DNA of 64,000 nucleotides, taken from the NCBI RefSeq assembly GCF_017591425.1, contig NW_024466004.1, positions 35,590,501 to 35,654,500 of the forward strand. The letters are read 5' to 3'. The stretch comes from Ochotona curzoniae (Eukaryota; Chordata; Mammalia; Lagomorpha; Ochotonidae). Below the pieces are notes generated by a model. The model saw only the letters and a program-made list of their open reading frames with translations, ran no database searches and was not told the origin of the DNA. This document shows, piece by piece, positions 1 to 11,417 of this stretch. Each line of letters opens with the position of its first letter. Position 1 is the stretch's first letter. The position numbers were made by a program, and so were the translations under genes.

Positions 1-160
1 ACGTGGGCACAGGGTTCCAGGGACAGGTCATTCTCCACTACTTTTCCAGACCACAACCAAGGAACTGGATGGGAAGTACTACAGACCTGTACCTCTATGG
101 GGTGCCAGCGCTTGAAGGTGGAAGATTAGCCTGTTGAGCAATGGTATCAGCCCCACAAAG
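1..160 (-). mobile_element. Old CSINE, partial (window edge)
   Basis: Minus-strand head half of a diverged lagomorph tRNA-derived SINE. Read on the plus strand it shows the antisense order: GGAACTGGATGGGAAGT, a block replacing the usual CCATATGGG, a tRNA-like region and a CAGCCCC end near 157. The tail side lies outside the window. No target duplication can be seen. It is older than the CSINEs at 3.4, 9.9 or 30.1 kb, judging by many substitutions. Confidence 0.75.
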
Positions 161-357
161 GGATTTTCCAAAATGTTAGAATATGGCCCTTAGAAATATT
201 AAGTTGCCTGATCATTTTTTCTTATTTTTTAATCATAAGCCTCCTGTACTTAATTCTGATTTCTGAATGGGAAAATTCTATATTTTTTTACTCTAACAAC
301 TCAGTTCACTTTGACCAAAGTTTTGATGTAATTCAATGTTGGCACACCCTTCTTCTT

Positions 358-615
358 TAAAAAAAAATGCTTTTACTTATTTATTTGAAATGTAGAGTTA
401 GAAAGGGGGAGACATCCATTAGTTCACTGCCTCTGTGGCCACTATGACCCATGTTGAGCCTAACTGAAATCACAAGACAGTAGCTTCTGCTGGGTCTGTA
501 TGTGGGAGCAGTATCCCAGACACCTGAGCCATCTTCCAATATTTTCCCAAGCGCATGACCAAGGAGCTGATTCAGAAGTGAAACAGGGAGGACAGGATTT
601 ATGTGTTCAAATGGC
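358..615 (-). mobile_element. Old CSINE
   Basis: Minus-strand SINE. The run of A at 360 followed by TTTACTTATTTATTTGAAA is the reversed AAATAAATAAA tail. The body then gives GAGAGGGAGACATCCATTAGTTCACT-like sequence, CTGTGGCCACT and GGAGCTGATTCAGAAGTG. The head near 600-615 is degraded. An antisense open frame of 78 codons lies wholly inside it and is not a gene. Confidence 0.7.
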
Positions 616-1579
616 ATCCCAGTGTCTCAGCAATAACAAGATGAATAAGAAAGGGCAATGGGTCCCATGAAATTCACTAGAGCTTTCAGAGTCTATATGC
701 AAATATCTCATCATCTTTGAGAGCCATGGAAATCTTTTATAAATAGGTCTTTAGCTTCTTCCTACTTCTATATGATTATCAGATTATTTTACAAGTTAAC
801 CCATCAATCTTTTGGTTAATGGAGTTTTAAAATGTGGCCCCATAGACATAAAACATTGTGTTGATAGCATGCTCTTTTCTGGTAAGTGATGTCACCAACC
901 AATCAGAGCATGCCTTGAGTCTGGCTGCAACCCTGTTTGTGTATATATGTGATACAGCCTTCGCTGGATTTACAGATGGAAGCAGCAATGCTGTGTGGGT
1001 AGCATACTGGTTCAGCCTCCCAAAGCCTCATTTGCATTGCTTTGAATTCAGCTGCACAACTCTATAAAGTAACTATGAGCAGGTTTTTCCTATTCGTACA
1101 TCATTCATTACCATTAAAAACATAAAATACCCAGCACCCCAGTGTTTGTACCTTTTACATGGCATCCCCCACTACAATTGATTAGTGTATGCTATGTCTA
1201 CCTTCTACTGTCTGAAGATGAGTTTTGTAAGGCCACAGCACTGTCTTACTCTTTTGTATTTTCCCAATACTAATAAAATGAGAATAAATCTGTGATTAAA
1301 GTGATTAGTGAGTGAAGCAAAATCACTAAGTTTATCTAGTGGATCATCTATCCTAGAGGTACGAAATGAAGTATTTCTTGTTTTCTGTGCATATTCACCT
1401 GTATTTCCCAAGCCATTGAATCTTGAAGTCAATTCTTGAAGACCACCTGAGAGAATCCGGCCTTAACAGTAGCAATGTACACTGATTCCTTTCCATGTCC
1501 CAGATCAAATATAAATTTTGTATTTACACACTGTACTATTTTCTTTTCAGAACAATCCATTAGTCAACTATAATTTATC
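616..1579. other. Unique AT-rich sequence, no gene seen
   Basis: About 960 bases with no recognisable repeat, splice-bounded exon or RNA gene. Open frames are short (at most 75 codons), overlap on both strands and resemble no family I know. Confidence 0.5.
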
Positions 1580-1715
1580 ACCTCTACAAAGGTGAAAGAA
1601 TCAAGGCCAAGGAGTTCTGTGGCCCATATCAAGAAAAAGCAAACAGAACACAAGATTTGAACCCATACCTTTCCATCTTTAGGACAGACTCTTTACTGCA
1701 CAATACTACACGTGG
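1580..1715 (-). mobile_element. MIR SINE fragment
   Basis: Antisense MIR core. The stretch GAACACAAGATTTGAACCCA followed by CATCTTTAGGACAGACTCTTTACTGCACAATACTACAC parallels the MIR tRNA-derived part (GGATTCGAACCCAGG then a CTCTTTCCACTACACC-like block). This is an ancient mammalian SINE, strongly diverged, so the ends are approximate. Confidence 0.6.
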
Positions 1716-2156
1716 AGGTGCCTGGATGAAGGCAGAAAATAGTGACAAAGTGTATAAATGCTTGCAAAGTGGTAGGGACAGACCAGCATAGTTCAGTAAG
1801 CTTAGCTGTGACTGGAATTTCAATCTTGGGGTTCGGTTGAAACTAGAACCAATAGCATGGAATTACATTTTTTTAAAAAACAATAATGTTCTTGAAATTT
1901 GTTCTGCTATGTTTCTAGGGATGGATTTAGTCATTTATTTATTTGTGTCATGGAAATAATAAGTATGAGTAATAAATAACTGATAATATTTAAACTCATG
2001 TTTATTGCATGTGACTAAACCATAATTTTTACAATTATTGATGAAATAAATCATTGAAGATTTTTAAATTCCTTTTTTTTAATCTCAGTGATTCACTCAT
2101 TCATATTTTTCTTCTGCAAAACAGTCTTTAACAAAACTCCTTACTTAACTTCCCAT
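1716..2156. other. Unique AT-rich sequence
   Basis: No repeat or gene that I can support. It contains runs of A/T (1869-1880, 2071-2080) and no frame of note. Confidence 0.45.
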
Positions 2157-2508
2157 GAAAATTTTTGGCTTTGGTTTGGTTTGGCTTGGTTTGGTTTGGT
2201 TTGGTTTTGAAAGGCAGAGCCACAGAGAGAAAAGCAAGAAAGACAGATGTGCCACACTCTTTCACACCCCAGATGGCTGCAGCAGCCAGAGTTGAGCCAA
2301 TCCAAAGCCAAGAACCAGCAGCTTCTTGCAGGACGACTGCCAAGTGGGCGTAGGGGCCCAAGAATTTGCACTACCCTCTTCTGCTTCCCCGGCATGTTAG
2401 AAGGGAGCTACACTGGAAGTGGAGCAGCTGGGACATGAACCAGTGTCCATATAGAATGTTGGTGCCATAAGTGGGGTTTAACCTACAACTCCATGGTACA
2501 GGTCCATG
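2157..2508 (-). mobile_element. Old CSINE with a pentanucleotide-expanded tail
   Basis: Minus-strand SINE. The tail side (2165-2208) is an expanded TTTGG/TTTGC-type pentamer array instead of plain TTTATT. The body follows with GAAAGGCAGAGCCACAGAGAG, CAGATGGCTGCAGCAGCCAG, GAGCCAATCCAAAGCCA and GGAAGTGGAGCAGCTGGGA, up to the head near 2505. The array generates overlapping open frames rich in TKPNQ on the minus strand and WFGLV on the plus strand, which are artefacts. Confidence 0.8.
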
Positions 2509-2824
2509 AAAGTATTTTAAAGCACTGGAGGCAGAAAAGATTCAGTGCCCACCTGGTTTTTGCGGCTCTCGACTTGTGTAGCACTGAACATGTTACTTAA
2601 GCTCCCCAAGCTTCACACAGCCACAAGTAAAGCAGCAATAAGATGCCCTAACTTGACAGATTCCTTAAGAAGAATGCACACAAAGCCTTTCCTGAAGACG
2701 TTGTGTTAGTCAACTCACTTAATAAACCATAACATGACCTGTGATGGTAGTACTTAGGGCAAAAACATGTTTTACTATACTCTTTTGTATTTCAATCTAA
2801 ATATTTTTTGTATTTTTTCCTTCA
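2509..2824. other. Unique sequence between repeats
   Basis: About 300 bases with no recognised feature. Confidence 0.4.
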
Positions 2825-2941
2825 TTTTTATTTCTATTATTATCATTTTATGATATAGTTCCATAAGTATTGGGATTCCAAGCCCCCCCCCCAGTTTCTG
2901 TATATTATTGTTATAGTATAATTCTTAAACCTACGCATTTT
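2825..2941 (-). mobile_element. L1 3'-end fragment
   Basis: Short minus-strand L1 3' end: TCATTTTATGATATAGTTCC is the reverse of the L1 terminus (GGAACTGTATCATAAAATGA). A run of C (2880-2892) and ATTGTTATAGTATAATTCTT follow. A second terminus begins at once at 2942, so this is a separate fragment abutting the next L1 or a tandem duplication of the terminus. Confidence 0.65.
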
Positions 2942-4325
2942 TTAATTATTTTATTATATTATGATACAGTTCCATGGGCTCTGGAATTTCCCTTACCCCC
3001 TCCTCAAGTCTCCAATCTCTTACCGATTCTCATATATCATTGTAATAATATAGTCCTTCATAAACAGTTTTAAGTCATCATTTTGCTATTAAAATGAATC
3101 CTGACATTGTAGGTATGGAAAATGGCAAACAGTCCAGCATCCTAATGTTGAGATATAGTTAACAGTTTCGTTGGGAGTCCCTCTTTGATTTAGAAATAGA
3201 GATGCATAATGCATTGTATCTTTACATCTGGATATTATAGTCCCTATTACAGAGTTAATATACAACTCCTTAAATGAAAAGCCATAAAACAAAATCAATA
3301 GGAAAAAATTTACAACTATACATCCCCTTAAAAGAAAAGCCACAATACAAAATCAAAAATAGGAAGAAAAAAAAAAACAAATTAGCAACACCATGAAGCT
3401 AAATAACATGCTACTGGACCCGGGCGGCACCATGGCCTAGCAGCTAAAGTTCTCGGCTTGAATGCACCAGGATCCCATATGGACGCCAGTTCTAATCCCG
3501 GCAGCTCCACTTCCCATCCAGCTCCCTGCTTGTGGCCTGGGAAAGCAGTTGAGGTCAACCCAAAGCTTTGGGACCCTGCACCCAAGTTGGAAACCTGGAA
3601 GAGTTTCCTGGTTCCCAGCTTCAGATCGGCGCAGCACCGCTGTTGCGGTCATTTGGGGAGTGAACCATCGGACGGAAGATCTTCCTCTCTGTCTCTCCTC
3701 CTCTCTGTATATATCTGCCTTTCAAATAAATAAATAAATAACATGCTACTGAATGGCTAATACGTCACTGAAGAAATGAAAATCTAAAATCTTTTTGAAA
3801 TAAACAATGCTACTGTGTGACCTATGAGTCAATGAGGAAATTTATAAGAAAAAAATTTTCTTAAATGAATGAAAATAAAAACAAAATACCAAAACCACTG
3901 AGATGTAGCAAAAAGAGTATTAAAAAGGATTACTGATTTTGTATTTTGCATCAAAGTTTCCTTTTATCAGAGAGAACATATAATGTCTGTCCTTTAGGGA
4001 TTGATTGATTTCACTGAGCACAATGGTCTCTAGTTGAAACCATTTGGTTGCAAATGGTAAAATATTATTTTTAGCAGCTGAATAGTATTCCATGGAATAG
4101 AGGTACCACAGTTTATCTATTCTTCTTTGGATGGGCGTCTGGGTTGTTTCCACGTCTTCTTCATTGTAGATTGTGCTGCTGTAAATATAAGATTATAGAT
4201 TCCTTTCTCATATGCATATTTCATTTCCTTTGGTTATGCTCCCAGAAGTGAGATAGCTGGGGGATATTGCAGGTATATTTGCAGTTCTCTTAGCATTCTC
4301 TATGCTTATTTCCATGAATATTTCT
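2942..4325 (-). mobile_element. Rearranged L1 with an inverted ORF2 segment
   Basis: Minus-strand L1. The 3' end is at 2942 (reverse of ATGATACAGTTCCATGGGCT-type terminus). The 3' region runs to about 3385 and contains a tandem duplication (AAATGAAAAGCCA at ~3276 and AAAAGAAAAGCCA at ~3332). From about 3390 to 3930, apart from the CSINE at 3417-3735, the sequence is ORF2 in the opposite (plus) orientation, with MKLNNMLLN followed by a degraded KNEI..YQN.W..AK-like block. From 3930 to 4325 it is minus-strand ORF2 C-terminus again (LWYLYSMEYYSAAKNN, SEINQS). The order ORF2 end, inverted ORF2 piece, 3' region recurs in other copies in this window. Confidence 0.8.
3417..3735 (+). mobile_element. 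Young CSINE inside L1
   Basis: Full-length SINE, near-consensus. The B-box-like GTTCTAATCCC is at 3488-3498 and the tail is TTTCAAATAAATAAATAA. A perfect 16-bp target duplication, AAATAACATGCTACTG, sits at 3401-3416 and 3736-3751. This proves insertion into the already rearranged L1 and fixes the boundaries. Confidence 0.95.
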
Positions 4326-5715
4326 TTAAAAATTAAATAATATTCTAGTGTCTATGTATTGTACTTTTTCCCCCCATATTTAAAAATACTTAACTTGGGC
4401 CTGGCGGCTGGCCTAGCAGCTAAAGTCCTCACCTTAAATGCATCAGGATCCCATATGAGTGCCGGTTCTAATCCCGGCGGCTCCACTTCCCATCCAGCTC
4501 CCTGCTTGTGGCATGGGAAATCAGTTGAAGATGGCCCAAAGCCTTAGGGCCCTGCAACCATGTGGGATACCCGGAAGAGGTTCCTGGCTCCTGGCTTCGG
4601 ATTGGCACAGCACTAGCTGTTGTGCTCACTTGGGGAATGAATCATCGGACAGAAGATCTTCCTCTCTGTCTCTCCTCTTCTCTGTATATATGACTTTGCA
4701 ATAAACATGAATAAATATTTTAAAAATAAGATAAAAATACCTAACTTTTTGCTTCTATATTTTGGGGGGTACTGTACAATATTTCAACATACACATATAG
4801 ACTGAGTAGATGAGATAAACCATTGTGTTTTTCCATTGTGTTTTATTCTCTTCGTGTTTGGAGCCTACCAACTCTTCTCTATCCGGTTTTTAAAGCATGT
4901 AATCCATTGTTATCACCTATAGGCATCCCATTGCTCTCTAGAACAATAGAACTTAATCCTTCCATCTGTTTCCATACCTTTTACCCAAAATCCATCTGTT
5001 CGCTCTTCCTCCATTCTTTGAAACCTCTGGAGGTCACTCACTCTTCTAGGTTTAGATGACTTTTTTTGACTTCCACATGGGAGACACATGTAGTATTTGT
5101 GTTTCTGTGTCTGATTTATTTCACTTAATGATCTACAACTTTACTACAAATATCACAATGTCAGTCTTCTGCATGGCTGAATACCTGTTTTTCTTTATCT
5201 ATTCATCTGTTGATGGACACTTGGGTTGATCACATATTTGATTATTGTAAATAGTGAGACAGTAAACAGGGTCCAGCAGACAGCTCATGTATGCTGATTT
5301 TATTTTGTTTGGATATATGCACAGAAGTGGGATGGCAGGTCCTACGTGGATCTATGTTTAGTTTTTGGGAGAAACCTCCTCACTGTTCTCCACACTGGCT
5401 GTACTGATTTGCATCCTTACCAACAGTTTGCATGGGAGACCTTTTCTACACATCCTTGCCAGTATTACCTAAGTCCTGTCTTTTCCCAAAAAATCACTCT
5501 GAAGTGAGATGATATTTTGTTGTGGTTTTGATCTGAATTTTCCTGACAGTGATATTGAACGTTTTTAAATGTTTTTGTTGGTCATTTATATTTCTATTTC
5601 TGAGAAATGTCTATTCCAGTCCTTTGCCCATTTCTTATCTAGGTTGTGTGGTTTTTGTTTCTTTTAAAGTTTTTGTAGTGCTAGAAGGTTTAAAAACATC
5701 ATTGTAGTTTCTCGC
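4326..5715 (-). mobile_element. Old L1 (L1M-type) 3' half, antisense
   Basis: Antisense L1 of an older family. From 4733 on, a 3' UTR-like stretch (TTTTGGGGGGTACTGTACAA) is followed by reversed ORF2 C-terminal sequence: ATCTATTCATCTGTTGATGG, CACACTGGCTGTACTGATTTGC, CAACAGTTTGCATGGGAGAC and CCTTTGCCCATTTCTTATCT. It has many stops and indels. A CSINE interrupts it at 4397-4732. Confidence 0.8.
4397..4732 (+). mobile_element. Young CSINE
   Basis: Full-length copy with B-box GTTCTAATCCC near 4466. It is flanked by a 15-bp duplication with one mismatch: AAAAATACTTAACTT at 4382-4396 and AAAAATACCTAACTT at 4733-4747. It inserted into the old antisense L1. Confidence 0.93.
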
Positions 5716-5734
5716 AATTTATGCAAATGAGTCA

Positions 5735-6060
5735 AAACTTATCTTGGCACGAAAAATTTGCACAGAAATGTTTATACCAGCTTTACTTCTAATTTCCAAA
5801 ACTTGGAAGCAGCCTATATACTCTCCAACAGGTGAGAGGATAAACAGACTGTGGTCTAGCCATAACATAGAATATCATCCAGTGATTTAACAAAATGAAA
5901 TGAGCTATCAACAGCATAAAGAAAACCAAAATGCTTTCAGCTAAGTGAAAGAAGCCAATTTGAAAAGACTACATATTGTATGATTCCAACTGTATGACAT
6001 TCTACAAAAGGCAGGAGTTTTAAGGCAAGAGAGAAAGAATAGATATAAAACCAAGGACGT
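5735..6060 (+). mobile_element. Old L1 ORF2 C-terminus and 3' UTR
   Basis: Sense remnant of an old L1. GTTTATACCAGCTTTACTTC, CAAAACTTGGAAGCAGCC, GTGGTCTAGCCATAACATAGAATATCATCCAG and AAGTGAAAGAAGCCAATTTG mark the end of ORF2. ACTGTATGACATTCTACAAAAGGC marks the following UTR. It faces away from the antisense L1 immediately to its left. Confidence 0.8.
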
Positions 6061-6069
6061 TGAAGACAC

Positions 6070-6845
6070 TGGATCTACTCTGTGAATCTCCTCAGTGGAT
6101 CCACCTCATTACACATTGGTCCAAATCTGTAAATGTTCAACTCAAATAGCAATACCTAATGCAAGCCAAGACCTTCAGACTAAATCAATGAACAACACAT
6201 AGCTAAAATGACAGGACTAAATTACCACCCATTCATATTAACCCTAAATGTAAATTGATTAAACTCATCAACCAGATATCACAGGTAAATAGACTGGATT
6301 GAAAAACCAAACACCAAAAATTTGTTGCCTACAGGAGATATATCTCACCAACAAAGATCAGCAAAACCTATACCTCGTGGATTTTGATGTCTTTTTGTTC
6401 TATGTCTTCAAAACACTTTCTTTCTCATTAAATTCTTCACTGATTCATAGTGGAAAAGGTTCTTCTTCAAGAAGGTTCTTCATTTTCTTTTTCATTTCTT
6501 CAGCGACACATTAGTCATTCAGTAGCGTGGTATTTAACTTCATGGCACTGTAAATTTATATTCTTCCTGTTGATTTTGTATTGTGGCTTTTCATTTAAGG
6601 AGATATATACTAACTGTGTAATGTAGACTATCATATCCATATGTGAGGATACAATGCAGTATGCATCTCTACTTCCAGACCAAAGAGGGACTCCCAATGA
6701 AACTGTTAACTATATCTGAACAATAGGATGCTGGACTGTTTGCCATTTTCCATGCCCTCAATGATGGACGTATGACTATCTATGAAGAGCTATACTATAG
6801 TAATAATATAGGGGAACTCAGTGGAGGGAAGGGGTCTGGGAGAGT
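6070..6845 (+). mobile_element. Internally deleted L1 derivative (EN start joined to 3' region)
   Basis: Sense. A few dozen bases of inter-ORF sequence precede an ORF2 start-like ATG at 6208. The frame then carries degraded N-terminal endonuclease sequence (LLPTGD.SHQQR region, corresponding to the conserved CCLQETHLT block). Near 6385-6395 it jumps to an inverted ORF2 internal segment (about 6395-6540; on the minus strand MKLNTTLLND..VAEEMKKK). The L1 3' region (TTGTATTGTGGCTTTTCATT onward) continues to about 6845. The same junction occurs at 19.4 kb, so it is inherited and not a private deletion. Confidence 0.75.
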
Positions 6846-6865
6846 CTTAATTAATTAAAGTGCCT

Positions 6866-6918
6866 TGAAAAGCAGAAAAAAGAAAGAAAAAAAAGAACAA
6901 AGGAAGAAAGAAAGAAAC
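6866..6918 (+). repeat. Purine-rich GAAA/AAAG low-complexity tract
   Basis: Imperfect AAAGAAAG repeats, probably the degenerated A-rich tail of the preceding L1 derivative. Confidence 0.7.
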
Positions 6919-7445
6919 TGCAGCTCATCTATTCTGTGGAATACTACTCAGCCAGTAAAGAGAGTGAAGTTTAACCATTTGCAACAAAATAGTCCCATCT
7001 GAAGCCCATTATGTTAGTGAAATAAGCCAATTTTAAAAGAACAAATATCATACGTTTTCTGTAAGGCAACCTTTATGCAAAATACAAAACAAATCAATAT
7101 ATAGGTAAGCATGTATATGCATATATTCTCATAGATGACTGCACAATGAACTGCATACCGGAAATTAAAAATATGTTACAGCATGTATCTCTACTCCTGA
7201 ATAAAAGAAGCACTCCCAATGACACCGTTAGGAATACCTTGTCAATATACTAGTCCACCATTGTCTTTACCTACAATGCCATGATACATAGCAGAATGTT
7301 AAACTTGTCACTGTTGCTGAAGGACTAAAGTTTTAAATAGTATGGGAGGAAACAGTGGGTGGGAATGCAGAGGTTGAAAGGAGAATCCCTGTGCATGTGA
7401 AACAATATCATTTTTTTTTAAGTTAAATAAAAAGTAAATAAATAT
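6919..7445 (+). mobile_element. L1 3' end (ORF2 tail plus 3' UTR)
   Basis: Starts in the last ORF2 codons (TGGAATACTACTCAGCCAGT, GAAATAAGCCAATTTTAAAAG). It runs through a 3' UTR with GCACTCCCAATGACACCGTTAG and ACAATGCCATGATACATAGC to an A/T tail (AAGTTAAATAAAAAGTAAAT). No inverted ORF2 segment lies between ORF2 and the UTR here, unlike the copies at 2.9 and 6.1 kb. Confidence 0.75.
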
Positions 7446-9364
7446 ATAAATAAGTTTGTAAAACAAAATCATAATGAAAAAAATTAGTCACAGTTTTAAT
7501 AGTTGTGAACAGTGTTCCTTGTGTTCCCTCTGACCATAAGCTACATCACAGCTCTGCCACAACATTGAACAAAGGGCTGTGGGTGAAGGTTCTTGATGCC
7601 AGCTCCAGTGCTCCCTCCCTCCTGATCACACACATACTAGCACCCACATGTCACACCATCCTCATGGTCTACACAACCACCCTTCACTACACGCATTAAG
7701 CAAAATTCTAATTCAGTGGAAAATGTTAGCATTTCTATAAGAAATAATTACTCATTTCAGAAACTTACCTTTTCTTTGAAGACAACTGAGCTCACAGAAA
7801 TCATGGAGAACTCACAAAACTGTGTCTCCTCGCCAAATCACAGCAGTGCTAAGCATTGATGTTCTGGCAAACCACTGAAGGAGAGTTAACTGAGTCACGT
7901 GGTACTCATTTGATAAATGTGATGGTTCATCTCTTCACCAGAGCTAGCTGGAGCTGTAATCTCCCCAGAAAACAGCAGCTGAAAGCCATATTTAAAGCAA
8001 GGCCTTAGATTTGGCACAGGGAAATAGAAGAGAAATAAAATTCACTATAGCTGGGGTGAAATGAGAAAACAGAAGAGTGTGGAAAATGAACAGATTTACT
8101 TAACTCCTACAGAAACTAAGAAAATGGAGGCAGAAGAGAACAGAGGGAGAGGGGAAAGAGGCATCCCTGCAACTCAATATGGCTCATCTGAACTTGCCCA
8201 GAAGCTGAGCAATCATGGCTCCTGAGTCCAGCAAGAAACAGTAGATGAAAGGAGCAAATGACATGGAAATTAAATTAAGTGATCATTTGAAGCCTTCAAG
8301 GGATAGGGCCTGATGGAGACTTCAGTGCAATTCACAGCTGTTCTCTGAAGTGGAGAGGTGGTGAAGAGAGCCTTCCATGGAAATTATTTCTGTAAAAGAA
8401 TGGAAAAGACAATGACCAATCCCTGAGTACTGGAGTCATTGTGAATGGAGGCATTTAGTATCACTACAGGATTCCAACACCCTGGTGATTCTGGCAGAAG
8501 AGAACTTTGCAAACTGTTTTGTTTTTTGAGAAACAGATTTGTCTTTCTCAGTCTTTACTGCTGAAGATCCACAGCTGAGACCCAGCAGGGACTACGGGAG
8601 CCAGAAAAGGACAGGGCTCAGCAGGTTGCAGAAATAAGGACTCCTTAGCTGAAGCTGAGAAAGCAGATAAAGAGGAATCAGGCTGGGCTAGGAAAAGCTC
8701 ATTCTACACCTGTTGCGTAGAGAGATAAGGGCCCCACAGATATTAGGATCAAGCAGAAATAGGAAGGCACTGTCGCTGCTTTTTGGAACAAAGAAGAAAA
8801 GAACCATCTCAGCGTTCTCCACATGACGTAAGATGATTTAAAATGAAGGTGCCAGAGAGAGCTCAGTAGGGAGCTTTGCAGAGGTGGATGGCATGTGAAC
8901 ACCACCCAGAAGACTGTGAGTTCTGGGATCAGGATCTGTAACCTCTGTTCCATAAATCCTCTAACGAGAGGCATTAGCCAGACTCAGGAAGGAGAGAGTG
9001 CAAACAGGAAAGTGGAAAAGATCAGTTCTGGCAACAGACCCCCCTTGAAGATGGGTTCCCAGTATCCCAGCCCATCACACACCAGTAAGACGAGGTTACC
9101 TTGGTCCGCATCTTCCCTTGGGAGGAAATCTGTGTAAAGTGAAGTACAACCCAACTTTGAAGCTGAGGAGATGGCAACCTTTGGCTCATACCCAGAGGCA
9201 GTCACTCCTGGAGGTATAGAGAATGCTCCCCACCAGAGGCCATACAAGTTTCAGTGTTAAAGGGGCGGAAAGATACTCAAGGCTCAGATACTAAAGGTTC
9301 TTATCAATGAATTAGATAATAATTCTGTTATCTGTGTATCATATTCAAATAATTCTGCACATGC
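7446..9364. other. Unique sequence, no gene recognised
   Basis: About 1.9 kb, moderately GC-richer than its surroundings from 8100 to 9250. Overlapping open frames of 80-91 codons occur on both strands (8699-8974, 8895-9137, 8984-9247). They overlap one another and show no domain, codon bias or splice context. An old LTR is possible but I could not identify one. Confidence 0.45.
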
Positions 9365-9668
9365 CTGGATTCTGGATCTGCAGATCCAAACAACAGGACT
9401 ATAAAAATAAATAACATCTTTGAAAACACCAATGGAGGAAATCTCTCATTTGTATTATAAATGTATTGACTTTTTTTGTTGTCAATACTCCCTATTCAAT
9501 GCAACTTAACTGCATAGCATTCACAATGTCTTAGATAAAGTCATATAGAGATGATATAAAGCATACAGACGGATTGCACAAAAGCCCATGTTACTTCCTA
9601 TAAGACACTTGAGCATCTGTGGATTTTGTTATCCTCTGGGAGTCCCATGAATACTGAGGGACCGCTAT
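9365..9668. mobile_element. Tigger/MER2-like DNA transposon remnant
   Basis: Diverged but colinear match to a widespread non-autonomous mammalian Tigger-group element: CTGGATCTGCAGATCCAAAC, TTGTCAATACTCCCTATTCA, GCATAGCATTCACAATGTCT, AGAGATGATATAAAGCATAC, CACTTGAGCATCTGTGGATT and a terminal ACTGAGGGACCGCTA resembling the inverted-repeat end. No transposase coding sequence is present. The exact subfamily is from memory. Confidence 0.75.
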
Positions 9669-9669
9669 A

Positions 9670-9973
9670 TTTTTTGTTTGTTTCTCTTCTAGAGTTGAAT
9701 AACTCTAATTACAGTAACTCTAATTCTCTTTGAAAATACGAAATTGTCTCCAATGAATTGGGGGTAAAAAACCCTTAGTACTACTTGAAAATTTAGAGAA
9801 AGTCCAAAAAGTTAAGATTTCACACAGAAAATTACAAGGCAGTTTTTGAAGATGCTTGATTTACCTTTGTGATGTGATAAAATCAATATTCTAAAAAAAC
9901 AATTACAGCAGCGATCTATAGGATGAATTACAAGAGAAAATTCTGGACAGAAAACCTGGTATTTCACATGATT
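9670..9973. other. Unique sequence
   Basis: About 300 bases with no feature beyond A-rich runs. Confidence 0.4.
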
Positions 9974-9987
9974 GAAATCATTGAAAA

Positions 9988-10318
9988 CGGGGCCAGGCAC
10001 CATGGCATAGCAGCTAAAGTCCTCGCCTTGAACATGCCGGGATCACATATTGGCGCTGGTTCTAATCCCGACAGCTCCACTTTCCATCCAGCTCCCTAAT
10101 TGTGGCATGGGAAAGCAGTACAGGATGGCCCAAAGCCTTGGGGCCCTGCACCCGTGAGGGAGGCCTTGCAGTTCCTGGCTCATGGCTTTGGATTGACACA
10201 GCATCGGCCGTTGTGGCCACTTGGGGAGTGAATCATCAGACGGAAGATCTTCCTCTCTGTCTCTCCTCCTCTCTGTGTCTGACTTTGCAATAAAAATAAA
10301 ATAAATCTAAAGAAAAAA
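9988..10318 (+). mobile_element. Young CSINE
   Basis: Full length; B-box GTTCTAATCCC near 10060. A 14-bp duplication with one mismatch flanks it: GAAATCATTGAAAA at 9974-9987 and GAAATTATTGAAAA at 10319-10332. Confidence 0.93.
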
Positions 10319-10619
10319 GAAATTATTGAAAATGTAAGAAAATAATTGTGGGTACTTGTGATGATAGAAATTAACAAATCTGACAAAAAAAGAGCCACAT
10401 GAAGGTAGGAAACTGGAGTGACAGTTCTGTGGCTTTGGAAGGGCTGCACAGCAATGAGGAAAAGCACCAGTGAATGAATCATTTCAGTGACAGATTTTAG
10501 ACTATCTGGAACATTCTATTTTATAGATAACTTGATACAATCATGGAGATATGATGACATCAAGGGGAATTTAGAAAACACCCAGGTTGAAACTAAGTAA
10601 ATAATAACAGAGAAAACAA

Positions 10620-10885
10620 TTCTGCAATAATAGGAATAATTACAACTATTAAATGACTGCTATGTTATATTTATCATAGCAAAAGTTTTACGTTTCATCT
10701 CTTGCCTTTCTGAAATAGACTTGATTATTTTCATTACAGATGGGAAATTCAGACTTCAAGAAGTTAAGACTTGCTTAACATCACACACTAAAAAACTAAA
10801 ATTAAATTTCCAATCTTCTCCTGGCCAGTCCCATGTTTCTTCCACAGCCTATTTCCTCTCATATGTGACAGAATGTTTCCTTGTC
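10620..10885 (-). mobile_element. MIR SINE
   Basis: Antisense MIR, nearly full length. AATTACAACTATTAAATGACTGCTATGTT corresponds to the 3' part. ATTTTCATTACAGATGGGAAATTCAGACTTCAAGAAGTTAAG is the classic antisense core, followed by CATCACACACTAAAAAACTA. Confidence 0.8.
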
Positions 10886-11417
10886 ACAAAATATTTTCCA
10901 GATTAAGCAGAGATGTGAAAATGTATATGTCACGGAAATATACTCTGGAGTCGGGGACATCAGGGTGTCAAGATGGACAAAGCCCATCAATAAGGCCAGA
11001 TATAGGAAGAAGTCAAGAAATTTGCTATGTTCTCCTGGGATAATAGCAACTCAAGAAAGGACGAATTTTTCCCTTATTCTAAGCCTGGCATAGCACAAGG
11101 ATTTAGTGTATAACAAAATTTGGTTCAGAAATACTTAATTACCTTCCCCACTGATGCACAGGGAAAAAAGAGATTCAAACAGTAGCATTACAGACACAAA
11201 GGTGGGGTTCAGCAGAGAGAAGTGAGATGCTTTGCAGCTTCCTAAGCATCCCCAGGACACTGAAATGAGCCACCTCAGTCACAGGCCTCCCATATCTTTC
11301 TTTCCTTTGGTCCCACACATTTCAAAGCCAAATGTGAATAGTTTTTTTTTTCCTAGTGTTGACTAATAATAACTATATGTTATCTTTGAAGTCAAATTAC
11401 AAGATTTTTAATCCATT
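10886..11417. other. Unique sequence
   Basis: No gene or repeat that I can support in about 530 bases. A T-rich run lies at 11341-11352. Confidence 0.4.

Noticed and set aside
7446..9364. Possible endogenous retroviral LTR or processed pseudogene
   Set aside because: Composition is suggestive, but I found no LTR ends, polypurine tract, primer site or recognisable protein. Not supported.
9365..9668. Initially read as an L1 fragment
   Set aside because: Motif order fits the Tigger/MER2 DNA transposon and the terminal GAGGGAC sequence. No L1 coding similarity.
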